Of a stretch of 64,000 bases of DNA, positions 30,108 through 44,486 are shown in pieces. A model generated the notes under the pieces. It saw only the letters and a program-made list of their open reading frames with translations. It did no database searches and had not been told where the DNA came from. A program made the translations under genes and the position numbers. This stretch comes from Dryomyza anilis (Eukaryota > Arthropoda > Insecta > Diptera > Dryomyzidae), in the NCBI GenBank assembly GCA_951804985.1, contig OX638135.1:37595024-37659023 (forward strand). Reading direction: 5' to 3'. Positions within the stretch are counted from its first letter, which is position 1; each line of letters begins with the position of its first letter.

Positions 30108-33100
30108 TGTTGTGGGCGTCTGATGGTCCTCAGCAATCCAAATTTTTATTAAAATATTCTAATTGCAAAAAAAACAAAAAAAAAACCGGCGACCGCGACA
30201 CGTTGCGAAAATGAAGAAATAATGGCTGGGTGCAAATTTTCACTTGACAGGTTGACAGGTCGGCATGACGAGAGCGAACCGGTTAGGAAATGGGAACAGA
30301 GACAGAAAAACGAACAGGACTGTGCGTACTGTCGGACAAAACTTAGACAAAAACAAACAAAAAAATGTGAATGCGTGAATGAGCCCGGAAATGAAATGAC
30401 AGCAAGAATCACTCACTGAAAATTTATGTGCGCCGCATGAATATGAATAAAAGGACGATGAGACCTGGTGGTTCATATTTCCGAAATTCAGCGTCGCTAC
30501 AAAAAGGCGCGGAAATAATAAATATTTAACGCTATATGGAATAAATCTTTATTAAATTCAATAAATGTTTTATCAAAAAAGAGCGCGAAACAAATAAATA
30601 TTTATGATAATAACTGTCTGTGGAAATTATGGGACGGGAAGTACATAGGAGGTAGTCAATTGTCGAAGTCGAACGACAAAATTAAAAGACCGAAGTAGTG
30701 CGTGCAAGACAGTCGCAATATTGTCGCGCGGTTGAAAATTGAAACTGCGTTTAAAACAAATAAATATAAAATAATAATTTGTTCAAAGTAAGGTTTAAAA
30801 TTTATCCAAAAAAAAAAAAGGGATTTTTGAAATATATATGTAAAATGAAGAAATAAATGTACCTGAAATCTTTCTTAAAATGAAATAAAAGAACTTGTAA
30901 AAAAAACAAAAAGAAAAAAATAAAAAAAAAATAATAAGGTGCGTGAAAAAAAAAATAGAATATATAAATATAAAAAGAAGCAATAAAATAACGAAAAATA
31001 ATCGCTTCATAGCAGAATAGGTATTTGGGCAAGGAAACTAAGGAAGCAACGAATGCATGTGTCGCACACGCGAATACGGAGAGAGTCAAGGTGAGCCAAA
31101 TTTATAACATAATTCACGAGTAGACGAAATAAAATTAATATAAAAAAAAACATAACTAATTAATTTTATGTGCTGTTTTGTGGCATATCGGGAGCTGGAG
31201 AGGACGTAGCGTTACTGCGTACGTCAGCACAGAACCTGTCGAAATATACCAGGGACTTAAAATTTGTAAGTGCAAACGAAATTTATATTAAACCCAGCCC
31301 CGATAACTAAGCCACGTACGACGTCGGCATCAAAAACTCTCCAAAACTGTGCGACATATGACTACCCTGGTATCGCAGCCAATACCACCGGAACCTGCCA
31401 ATCCGACCAGCAAGAACTCACCTTAACCCAACCAAGTGCTGCTCAACTCTTGCGCTGACGAAAAACTGCTGGACCGACTTCGTAGAGAGCGAAAATATAA
31501 GTGTGACTGGTTGGTGTCACCACTGGACGATAAAGTAGTTGTAATAGCGACCAACAGGAGGCGTCCAAAATAGGGGGAATTTTATTGTATCAGTCAATTA
31601 ATTTAGGGTATTATAATTAGGTTTGTGTCCAATAGGAGGTGAGCTACTATAACTGTAGGGATATTTTTGTGTGCGACCATAAAACCCAAAAAAAAAAATA
31701 AAATAAGTTAATTTTAGTAATTTAAAAAAAAAAGGAAAACTAGGAACAGAGCAAAAAATAAATAAATAAATAAATATAGAAAAAAAAATCGAATATAAAA
31801 ATATATAAAAGGGTAATAAAAAAATAAATAAATAAAAAAAAAATAAAAGAAAGGAAATCGAATAAAGAGAAAATAAAAAGTTAAATAAGAACAAGTTGGT
31901 TGTTCGATTTTTCTTTGCTTAATTTGAACATTATTTTTTTTTTTATGATTAATTTGTATTTATCCATATTTGTATAATGTATAATTATGTTTTTTTTTGT
32001 TTCAGAGACATGGTAATTTTTAAAACGCTATCATTTTTTTTTACTATACTATAATTCTTGAACCATATATTTTATATTTTTTTTTGTTGGTCAACAGTTT
32101 TTTGTATGTGTTATTTCAGATGCGACATATGCCTACCCTGGTATCGCAGCCAATACCACCGGAACCTGCCAATCCGACCAGCAAGAACTCACCTTAACCC
32201 AACCAAGTGCTGCTCAACTCTTGCGCTGACGAAAAACTGCTGGACCGACTTCGTAGAGAGCGAAAATATAAGTATGACTGGTTGGTGTCACCACTGGACG
32301 ATAAAGTAGTTGTAATAGCGACCAACAGGAGGCGTCCAAAATAGGGGGAATTTTATTGTATCAGTCAATTAATTTAGGGTATTATAATTTGGTTTGTGTC
32401 CAATAGGAGGTGAGCTACTATAACTGTAGGGATATTTTTGTGTGCGACCATAAAACCCAAAAAAAAAAAATAAAATAAGTTAATTTTAGTAATTAAAAAA
32501 AAAAAGGAAAACTAGGAACAGAGCAAAAAATAAATAAATAAATATAGAAAAAAAAATCGAATATAAAAATATATAAAAGGGTAATAAAAAAATAAATAAA
32601 TAAAAAAAAAATAAAAGAAAGGAAATCGAATAAAGAGAAAATAAAAAGTTAAATAAGAACAAGTTGGTTGTTCGATTTTTCTTTGCTTAATTTGAACAAT
32701 ATTTTTTTTTTTATGATTAATTTGTATTTATCCATATTTGTATAATGTATAATTATGTTTTTTTTTGTTTCAGAGACATGGTAATTTTTAAAACGCTATC
32801 ATTTTTTTTTACTATACTAAAATTCTTGAACCATATATTTTATATTTTTTTTTGTTGGTCAACAGTTTTTTGTATGTGTTATTTCAGATGGTCCTAATAA
32901 TTAGTACATATGTTTAGCTTAATGTTTGAAAGCCACCTCATCAAATATGTTTTATTGTAAATAAATAATTGGGAAAATGGATTGCTAGAGTGTATTAATG
33001 GAGGTGGGTTATTGGTATCGGTGTGTATGAAGTGAGGACAGGAAGGTAACACTGACTATATCAGGGGTCACAAAAAAAAAAACAAAGGACCGGATGTATA

Positions 33101-33304
33101 GTGACCGAGGTTGGGAGGGCACGTCGGGGAATTAACACCCTTCCCCATTTGGAGGGTTTGTTGGCAGAGTGAATAGAGTAACTTCCATTTTTTTTATATC
33201 CCATTGTTGACTCCTCGATCCGATGTGGCGGTTAAGAACCCGATCCTGAACCGTGAGCTGGCTGGATGGCCACAACGGATACGATGACAAAGGAGGACAT
33301 AACA
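30108..33304 (+). repeat. 3' LTR of older element, with internal duplication
   Basis: Starts TGTTGTGGGCGTCTGATGG and ends GGAGGACATAACA. It is 3.2 kb long because of a tandem duplication of about 770 bp; without it, it would be near 2.4 kb, like the younger LTR. The 3' end shares its layout with the younger LTR (ACTCCTCGATCCGATGTGGC against CCCCTCGATCCGACATGGC). It is followed by AACT. The start was set by comparison and is less certain than the end. Confidence 0.7.
31350..32888 (+). repeat. Tandem duplication of about 770 bp inside the LTR
   Basis: Copy 1 is 31350-32120 and copy 2 is 32121-32888, both running from TGCGACATATG to TGTGTTATTTCAGA. They differ by a handful of substitutions and homopolymer or AAAT-unit length changes, so the duplication is recent compared with the age of the element. 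Confidence 0.9.
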
Positions 33305-33308
33305 AACT

Positions 33309-35840
33309 TCATACTTCAAAGTTGGCATTAGTTTTTTTTGCTGCGTCATATTGTTTGCTGTTAGCGTTTTTTGTGCTCCGTGTATTTTATGTGGACAAAA
33401 ATGTCCGATTGATAGTAAAAATATTAACCGTGACGAGAAAATTGAGTTTATGAATCGCTACAAAAACGGGTCTATGAAATTGAAAATGTTCTTGGGCAGT
33501 TACTTACTGCGTCCTGCCGTGTGAGGAGGTGTCTCAGGACGTGACTGTGGCAGTAATAAACAGTGCAGCTAAAATAATATCAAATAAAAATGCATTTAAT
33601 TTTAAAACATAGTTTTTGGTTTTTCATTATTATTGTCTATTTTTATATTTATTTGGTATGTATTAGTTTGTCATTTGATTGTTTACATCAATTTTTAGAA
33701 AAGTAAATAATCGAATGGCAACCTAATACATTGATAATAATTTGTTGTCATATTTTACATGTGTATTGGTAGTTAAAAGAGTTAACTAAAAGCTATATTT
33801 AAGCTATCTTATCGACTGTCTAGAGGACAACTTTCTGATAATGCCTTTTAATAGTTAACTTACACATAACGTTTTAGTTACCTTTTCGAGAGCTAAAAGT
33901 CAACAAAGAGGCGGACAAACGTAAGTCTTTCCGATACCTTTTTCATGACTTTTACGACAACATTCGGATATCGTTAACTTTTAAAAGTTAGCATAAACAC
34001 TAATTCTCAAATTGATTTCAAATTTTACTTCAAATCAAGATTTAGCTTTATTTTCAACTCGATATCAAATGAACCTACTTTTATTTTTTTGCTTTTAAAT
34101 ATTGACTTATTCCTACAAAATTAGTAAAAAAAAAGAGGATCCTCATATAGGACAACGTTATAAGTCATCCAACCAATATCGTAGACTTCAAGCCCGAGCG
34201 TCAAGACAACTGCAGGAAATCGATGCCAGCATCCAAAATGTGGAAGACGTGTTTTTTAAGCTTGTATGTTTCAAGCTCTCGAATACCATTCTGGAGCCTA
34301 CTCAAGGTTTGCGGGGGCGGTCGGTATATTGTTTTAAAGATTCACAAAAGTCCAAACACTAATAGATTTCGGTAAGCTATTAGATTTGAACGCGCGTTGT
34401 TATGTTATTTTTTTGTCAGGGTTTATATGTAATCATAAAAAAACATACTGTTTTTACCGTCACTACATTTTTGTTCCTAATTTTCACTGGCCTTTTTCGT
34501 AATGTTATTATCAAATCATTTTCAAATCCAGATTTATCGCTAAATATAGCACTTATTTTATATTTGAAACTGATTTAAAAACACACTAAACCTTACACGC
34601 AATTATGTTTATTTTTTCAAACGCTTACCCTGTGGAATTGTTAAGAGGAATTTTCCGGTTCTCGTCCGTTTTCAAAATTCCGACTACGAAAAAATCGATT
34701 ATAAAAACAAAAATCGATTTTCGACTATAATCAAAATCGATTTACCAATCACTGGCTTATCGAAGCTGCGCGAAAAAAACATTTTTTTTGTGAAAATTAT
34801 TACCATTTGTCAGTTTCAGGTTTTGCAATTTTTGTTTGTGAATTTTATATCAAAAAAAAGGTGGGGACAAGTTAATGAAGAACTCGTCAAAATTGTGTGA
34901 AATGTGCAATAGTTCAAAGTTTGGTAAATATTTAAGAGATTTGCGGGTGAACTCAAATAAGCTGGTTGTATACATAGCAAACTATAAACAGCTCGAGCTT
35001 CGGGACTTGGTCCGTACCACAATTATTTGTGACAGACATAAAAAAATAACACCCAAATGGCGTCTGATTGTCCGCGTATATTTTTAAGAAGATAAATAAT
35101 TTTTACTATTTAATTTATTACACAACGGATATGTCGCCTGCACCTAACATTTTAAATTGGCTTTTTGGCAGTTCGCAGATACCTTATGCGCCGCATATGC
35201 TGTATGCTATTTATATTTATTCGTAAAATATTTGTGTTCGCAATGCCTACTGTTCTCATAATTTTATACAAAATTACTGTCCTTTTAATTGTAGTTTAAA
35301 TATATGTTAAACTTTGGAAAAAAAAAGTATATGTTCATATTCTGACTACACAGTAGGTTCAGCAATATTTATAAATTCATCCATTTAGTTGTATGATTTC
35401 AACAGAATGAGCAACCGCCCTCTACCCAGAAAATGTAAATGTGTCACGCCTCACGGTGAGATTTAACCAAAATTGAAAATTGTACAAAAAAAATGTTCAT
35501 TTGTATTTTCGTGTAATATTAATGTAACTATTTTTTTGGGCAAGGAAATATTAAAAGATTTGAAAAACATGTTATTATATTAATAAAATGAATTCAAAAT
35601 GGTCTGTAAGTAAAAAAAAGAGCTTATTTACAGAATTCTTAGTTCAACCTATATTTTGCTCTGACATAAACATACTGTAATTTTTGCAGTTCCAAAATTC
35701 TAATTACGGCTCGCCCGGTGTTCCAGAATATTTAATAAATTTTCTTTAATCCTATATATTGGATTTTGAATTTTATAATTTTTTTAATTTTTAAAAATTA
35801 CTGGTTAATAAAAATTAGTCATTTCATAATTTTGGGAAAA
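33309..35840. other. Host-like spacer, no firm gene
   Basis: Right flank of the older LTR element. A plus ORF at 34102-34362 encodes a basic stretch (RYKSSNQYRRLQARASRQLQ) with more balanced composition than its surroundings; I do not recognise it, and it may be a transposase scrap. Around 34680-34745 the motif AAATCGATT recurs in both orientations. The ORF at 34875-35087 resembles nothing I know. Confidence 0.3.
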
Positions 35841-36506
35841 GTTCAATTTACCGGCCGAAGCGAAAGAAAAAGTGCCACGCCCTGTATTTTTTGCAAAAAA
35901 AAAAAATAATATGGGCCGCTCGGACCCGTGGTGACCTTGAAAATCAGAAACTGGTGCACCCGGGTCCGAGCGGAGCTTTTTTTAATTTTGGTTGCGCATG
36001 ACAATTTTTTTTAATTTCACTTCGGCCGGTAAAGTAAACTTTAGCCATACATTTTTATTTTTGGGAGAAGTTCACTTTACCGGCCGAAGCGAAAAAAAAA
36101 AAAAAAAATTGCCACCCCCTGTATTTTCGCAAAAAAAAAATACCAAAATTAAAAAATCGCGCCGCTCGGACCCGTGGTGACCTTGAAAAATTTAAAATCC
36201 GGTGCACCCATTTACAAGTACTGAAATGAAAGGAATATTCCTCACGATTCCAAATCTGTAATTGTTTTTCAGATCTGTCAATCTTAGCGGCCCCTACACC
36301 AATTTATGTTATTTCAATTATATGTATATGTTGTATGAGTTACTTTTAGGTACTTGTAAGTAGGTGCACCGGTTTTTGATTTTTCAAGGTTACCACGGGT
36401 CCGAGCGGCGCGATTTTTTAATTTTGGTATTTTTTTTTTGCAAAAATACAGCGCGTGACAATTTTTTTTTTAATTTCACTTCGGCCGGTAAAGTGAATTT
36501 TAGCCT
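35841..36506. mobile_element. Foldback/MITE-like cluster of inverted modules
   Basis: Four copies of one module of about 110-150 bp alternate in orientation. Forward copies (about 35841-35961 and 36068-36211) run TTTACCGGCCGAAGCG, an A tract, CCGCTCGGACCCGTGG, TGACCTTGAAA, GGTGCACC. Reverse copies (about 35959-36044 and 36363-36506) run the other way to CTTCGGCCGGTAAAGTGAA. Between the last two lies a unique 150-bp core that recurs at 57250-57370. A further decayed forward copy is at about 36849-36935. No coding capacity, so probably non-autonomous. Confidence 0.75.
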
Positions 36507-36740
36507 TATTTTTATTTGATAATTTTCTGTTTTTGTATGTTTTAGTTGAACCGATATGTAGCATATATTCAAAAATACGTATACATATGCCAAATATAAT
36601 AAATATTTTTAAAACTTTTATTTGTTTTTTCGCGGTTTAAAAAAAAAACATTATTTATTTTTAAAAACGCTCTAATCCGCTGAGGCAAAAAGGCACCTAC
36701 GCGGCTCAGAACTATAAAAAACCACTGAATTCCATCCTCT

Positions 36741-36742
<2 letters not shown>

Positions 36743-36812
<70 letters not shown>
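36743..36812. repeat. (TA)n microsatellite
   Basis: About 70 bp of pure TA repeat between foldback modules. Confidence 0.95.
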
Positions 36813-36815
<3 letters not shown>

Positions 36816-37318
36816 TGAGATTTTGTATCCCAGCAGGAAATGTCATCAATGATGAATTGCACTTTACCGACCGAAGAGAAATTTAAAAAAAAAATTGGCA
36901 TCCGATGACTGGTGACCTTAAAAAATCGAAAACATGTGGATATTCAAATGAAAAGTAATTGTCTTACAATTACAAATATGTAATTATTTATACAACTCTA
37001 GCCCATCTTATGTTCGTTATATTACACATTTTTGATATACCTCATATAATATTCCTCTTATATCTTCAGAATTATAGCGTGTTTACAATAAATGTTATAT
37101 GGTAGCTAGGCGTGGCAGTTGCCAATAACCGCTCATTTTTTGTAATACGGTTTGTATTTCAGACATATACCAGTTTTTATTGCTGTATATCAAACCAATC
37201 CAAAATTATGTGGATTTATATATTAAAAAACAGGATTTTCAAAGTCAAGAAAAAAATAAAAGAAAAATTCTTACCACTCCAAATCAAAGTGGAATGATCT
37301 TTGTTTAATTTTCAGAAT
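36813..37318. other. Spacer with decayed foldback module
   Basis: GCACTTTACCGACCGAAGAG at about 36859-36878 starts a decayed forward foldback module that ends with TGGTGACCTTAAAAAATCGA. The remainder to 37318 is AT-rich with no gene. Confidence 0.4.
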
Positions 37319-37870
37319 TTAAAAAGGCAGGTTTTGGATGCTGTGGTGCAAAACAACAAAAATCGTGCTTCGCCACTCGCCTCGGCATTGCGCGCGCCAG
37401 TTTTGTCTTTCTCTGCTCATTGAAGGTCTCTTTGGTTTCATCGTCCTTCTCATTCGTCGGAGCGTGCGCACAAATAAGTATTTAGCCTTTATGCGGATTG
37501 TTGCCTGACGCTCGTTCACGAGTGTGAACCTAGAGACAAGATGGCAGAGTCTCATGCCAACTACAAATTCACAACCAAATTCATGCCTCTCCGCATGGCA
37601 CCTTTAGTAAATGTCACAGGATGCCTGCTTAAAGCAGTCCTGTCCATCTCATTTTCTGGATTGCGGTATTTTTCGAGGACATGAACCAGCTGGATAGTGG
37701 CACCTACCCTATAAAGGGTTCGGACATTCCAGGTGCATATTCGTAAATCATGGTCCTTTATACGTTTGCGTAGGTTGTCATCGTGTTTTCGGGTCGTTAT
37801 CCGATGCATGTTTTCTGTTTTCGTTGAATCAGCTTTTTTATATGGCGGGTCATAAGCCCAACGCACAACA
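37319..37870 (-). pseudogene. RTE-type endonuclease fragment
   Basis: Minus-strand pieces 37866-37561 and 37555-37319 match the front of the RTE element at 44.4-47 kb: HDLRICTWNVRTLYRVGATI is the start of an apurinic-type endonuclease (WNVRTL with the conserved Asn), then LVSRFTLVNERQATIRIKAK. Most of the endonuclease catalytic centre and the RT are missing. A frame change near 37560 and diverged codons mark it as an old fragment. It abuts the hAT-like copy at 37878. Confidence 0.75.
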
Positions 37871-37877
37871 ACCGTGA

Positions 37878-39820
37878 ATTAGAACATGTCCAATTGGTCC
37901 GATGAGTTAGAGTCGCGATGAGTTAGAGTCCGCATCTTGGAAAACGACAATCTTAACGATTTGTTTGTACTTTATTAATAATCGAGCCTTCAAAGGCCAT
38001 ATATGATTACATGGTTATATATATCGAGTAGACTAACCTAATAAAAATAACTTTGATTAAATCAAAAAAAATAAATAAATAAGAGAAAAAAACTTATATT
38101 GCATTCCCTAACAATATAAAAAAAAATAAAGAATTAATTATTTAATTAATTATTAGCGACAACAAATATCATAAATAAATAAATCAATGACTCAACAACA
38201 AAGAGAGCAGAAAATAGTACTAATGAGATCTCAAACTACAACACATAGGAGAAAGTACTAGTTTCTACTATTACAGCGCATGTATTCTAAGAGTGAGTCC
38301 TTGTATTTATTTAAGGATAGGGATAACCTTTTTATTTCCCTAGGGAGAGAATTCCATGATCTTGAGACCCTAACGAGAAATGATCTCTCGTAAGTCGAGT
38401 TTCTGATTATAGGAATTAAAATTTGAGTACAACGACTTGAATGTGAAAACTTAAACATTTCAAATAAATAAGGAGGATTCTGAGAGATTACAACTTTATT
38501 AAAAAGTAATTAACAGCCTTAATCTAATGTAAGAAGGGAATGTGCAATTTAAAAACATTTGTTCGTATGCGCTAACATGATCGCGTAATCGAAGTTTATA
38601 GACATATCTAAGTATTCTGTTAAATATTAATTTTATTTGTTTTTGATTAGACAAATTTGTTCCCGAGTAAACCTCTAAACCATATGTTATAACAGACATG
38701 AGTAGAGCTTGAGCAACTCTTTTTCGAATTGTAAGAGGTAAATAAGAATTTAAACTATATAACCTCCTGAGCGTAAAAGAGACTCTGGACGAAACATTGG
38801 CAATATGCTTACGAAAACTAAGCTCACTGTCAATAATAACCCCCAGACATCTCATGTTGGTAACAAATTGAATTTCTTCGTTCCCAAGAAATATAGAAGG
38901 TGGTTAAATATTTGCAGGGAAATTAAATGCAATTGCCTAAGTTTTGGTTGGATTGACAGATAATTTATTCAAACTTAACCAAGAAGATGCATTAGATAAA
39001 CAATAGATAATATTGGCTTGTAGTACATCAACAAAATCTTGGTCAGCAGAAAATAATATATTGACGTCATCAGCAAATATAAATATTTGTGACTCGTTTA
39101 TGTTAAGAGAGTTAACTAAATCGTTAATGAACATCATAAAAAGAAGCGGACCCAAGAACGATCCTTGAGGAACACCGCTGACACAACTTAACTTATTAGA
39201 AAGATTTTGATAGATTCAATGGCCGATCGAAAATAAGTGGCCAGCAAATTGCTGCACGCAACAACAACTTTGGCAAAATCTTCAGTTGATGCAGTTTTTA
39301 CATTTTTGCTTTTGGTTCTTTCTTCAATGTACATAATTCTTATTGTGTTCATTGGAAAAAGAAAACTTTAGCGACTTGAAATGTAGAATCTGCAGAGAAA
39401 GATCGCTAATGAAGGGGTTTGGCTGTCTCTGAAACATCTGTATGATCTGCCACTCAATGCATTTTGCCAATTATTTGTTGGTACAAAACACCCTATTTGT
39501 ACCGACTGGACTTTGAGCACATTAAGACAATATCTGAGAAGTAAATAATTGTTCATCTTTTTTTAACGTTTCTCTTTCCAAATAATACAAAAAATAGATT
39601 TATTAGCTGTTCATTGTTTATTTCTTGCGCCGTTATCCATAAATAAAACAAAGTTCAAAAATTTACGCATTAAAATGATATCTAATAAATGTTGCTCTTA
39701 CCGGTAAAATAACGGTAATTACCGGTAATACCTTACCTTTTCAAATCAAATACCGTCACCGAAATTACCCTAATACCCTTATCCGTTACCGTACTTTTAT
39801 TCGTATCGGTTACAACCCCT
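37878..39820 (+). mobile_element. hAT-like element, left copy, interrupted
   Basis: Segments 37878-37961 and 39218-39360 are inverted matches to 41012-40923 and 40490-40380. Compared with that copy, about 400 bp holding the transposase end is missing between GTGGCCA and GCAAATTGC (near 39248). At 39690-39820 the end holds many CGGTAA/TTACCG motifs and closes with TTACAACCCCTG, a hAT-type terminus read as CAGGGGTTGTAA. A non-LTR element was inserted at 37962. Confidence 0.55.
37962..39217 (-). pseudogene. Non-LTR retrotransposon 3' half (RT end and C-terminus), 5'-truncated
   Basis: Minus strand. 39155-38937 carries GPLLFMMFINDLVNSLNINE and the catalytic FADDVNILF box of a Jockey/CR1-type RT. 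38855-38499 carries MRCLGVIIDSELSFRKHI and SVITYGLEVYSGTN. 38458-38258 ends with FLVRVSRSWNSLPREIKR, the usual C-terminal block of these elements. Stops or frame changes separate the three, so it is inactive. Truncation at 39217 leaves no endonuclease. The 3' end lies at about 37962 beside a TTTGTTTGTAC tail, read as GTACAAACAAA. Both sides show GATT, a possible short target duplication. Confidence 0.8.
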
Positions 39821-40379
39821 GTTTTTAACACATTTTCAAAAATTACCCTCACTTTTGTGTGCGAGTCTGGAATGTTTCTGTGCAAAATAATAGTAGTGCT
39901 AGTGAATATGTTACAAAAGCGAAATATTTTTATTAAGTTACTGAATTGAAAGTTTGCTTTTGTATTAGTGAGATTAATTTGAACAAATTTTTAAAATATT
40001 TAATATATTTTGTTAACCACGTTCTAGTAAAACCCCAAAAATGCTTTAAATTGTATCCTGTAATAAATATTAATTCAGAAAGTATTCAAAATTTTAAAGG
40101 ATATCGTTTATTGCTTAACTAAAATATGAAATAATACAAAGATTGTGCAAAAAAACTTCAGGGTAAAATGAAAAAATATATCAAAAATTCACTTGTTTGA
40201 AGTTGACATATGATTTTAGTAAACAATTCAATAGCATGCATCAAAGTAAATAAAAATCTTTGTATACAAATCGATAGATTAACCTTTAAATAACAAATCA
40301 TAGAATAACTTTTTTCTGGGAGAAAACCACAAATAAATTTTTAGACTTAGCAAAATATGACATAAAATCATAAGTTAGC
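39821..40379. other. AT-rich centre between inverted hAT-like copies
   Basis: No gene seen; AT-rich sequence without recognisable protein similarity. Confidence 0.3.
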
Positions 40380-41012
40380 TCAATAAGAATTATGTGCATT
40401 AAAGAAAGAACCAAAAGCAAAAATGCAAAAATTGCATCAACTCAAGATTTTGCCAAAGTTGTTGTTGCGTGCAGCAATTTGCTACGTATAGGCTGCAGAG
40501 TTTCCACAGAATCAAATACGTAGGCTGCACTATGTATAAAAAATGTTTTTTTTTTATTATTTTTAAAAATATAAAAAATCCTTAAGATTTTAAACGCCGT
40601 GCACTGCGTTAACAATTAATTATTTACTTTTAAAAATGTGGTTCGATTTTAAACGCATTATGGAATTTATCATGTTTGAATCAAGCCGACTTCTTAGTAG
40701 ATTATTTTTATAAATTTTACTCCTGAGAAATGTCTTTTCGCACTTACTTGAGTGCCTGGTACAGCAAAAACCACTTTAGAGAGCTTGAACAAGAGTGGTT
40801 TTATTTGGTGACTGTCGTGCCCACCATTCCAGAATATCTCGTTTTTTGTCCACTCGCTTTTCCTTGAGAAAGGAATGCAGCTGTGCATGAATGGTGGCCA
40901 CTTATTTTCGATCGGCCATTGAATCATTAAGATTGTCGTGTTCCAAGACGCAGATACATGACTCTAAATCATCCGACCCATTGGACATGTTCTAAATCAC
41001 GTTGAATTCATC
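40380..41012 (-). pseudogene. hAT-like element, right copy, transposase C-terminal end
   Basis: The minus-strand ORF 40927-40694 encodes EIFWNGGHDSHQIKPLLFKL and FAVPGTQVSAKRHFSGVKFI. The P-x-T-x-V-S-A-x-R-x-F-S-G-x-K pattern is the hAT dimerisation box (usually SAERLFS; here SAKRHFS). The catalytic part is absent. Noncoding 3' sequence to 40380 matches the left copy in inverted orientation, and a third relative of that stretch lies near 57960-58070. Confidence 0.68.
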
Positions 41013-41243
41013 TACTGAATTTTCACTAATTGTCTCTTTTCTTTTATATCTAAACTCGACTTCACTATTTTACCATTAATTAAAAAAAGTAATCCGACTA
41101 CTTTTTATGTTTGTTTCTATTTTTTAGATTACACTGTTCTACAAATTGAAGATTGTTGGCCTAATCTGGAATGAATACTATCAATTCTGGTTGATTTCGG
41201 TCTCCTGATTCTTGCTGCGTACTCAGAATTTTCCCCATACGTC
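41013..41243. other. Short spacer
   Basis: AT-rich; no feature supported. Confidence 0.3.
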
Positions 41244-43943
<2,700 letters not shown>

Positions 43944-44319
43944 CGTATGCCGGTAAAATGCCGTTTCATAACGGTATTTCGGTAACGGAAACGGTATGGC
44001 GCAATGCCATCAGTTCGGTAACGGTAACAGGGCGTATAACCTGTAATGCGATTCGAAAGTGATATTACTTTATAGTGTTATTTTTGCATTAAAAATTGGA
44101 ACTTTCGTATTAAAACACATAAAGTGTCAACACGGCTACCTTGCCAATTCCGTTAGATTGTATGAATTTGCCTTTGTAACGCTTTGTTCTTCGAATAAAA
44201 TTGGCTTTCGTATCGCATTGACTTTCGAATCGCGATACATAGTAACCCCCCAGTATTGCATATGAAACGGTATGAAACGGATAACAGTAAAGGTAACGGT
44301 AACGATTACAATCCCTGGT
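43944..44319 (+). mobile_element. hAT-like subterminal region and terminal repeat
   Basis: Dense GGTAACGG/CCGGTAAAAT motifs (about 43950-44030 and 44270-44310) end in CGATTACAATCCCTG at 44319, read outward as CAGGGATTGTAATCG, similar to the CAGGGGTTGTAA terminus at 39820. No transposase is present here. Confidence 0.5.
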
Positions 44320-44486
44320 TAAAAATATAGGAGAATTATACGTCATTTTAATCACCAATTTCCAATAAATGTAAATAATAAAAATGCATTGTTGTTCTTA
44401 TGCCACTTACTTACTTACTTACTTAAATGACCCTTACAACCGTGGGTCGGTTTTGGCCGCTGAGATAAAGTCGCTCTATTTTCCAG

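Larger units (their letters stand above)
13521..33304 (+). mobile_element. Older Osvaldo/Ulysses-like LTR element, rearranged, host of a nested insertion
   Basis: This Ty3/Gypsy element is split by a younger relative (16687-28040). In the plus direction it has a gag N-terminal scrap (14545-14742), pol (14744-16686, resumed at 28045-28945), a 3' internal region with a tRNA-Lys-like sequence (29470-29530) and a 3' LTR (30108-33304). The left side is anomalous: instead of a plus-oriented 5' LTR there are minus-oriented LTR 3'-end pieces (13521-13563 and 14166-14465) with a minus-oriented leader and primer site between them. The block is bounded by AACT on both sides (13517-13520 and 33305-33308). 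Pol carries frameshifts, stops and deletions, so the element is inactive. Confidence 0.65.
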
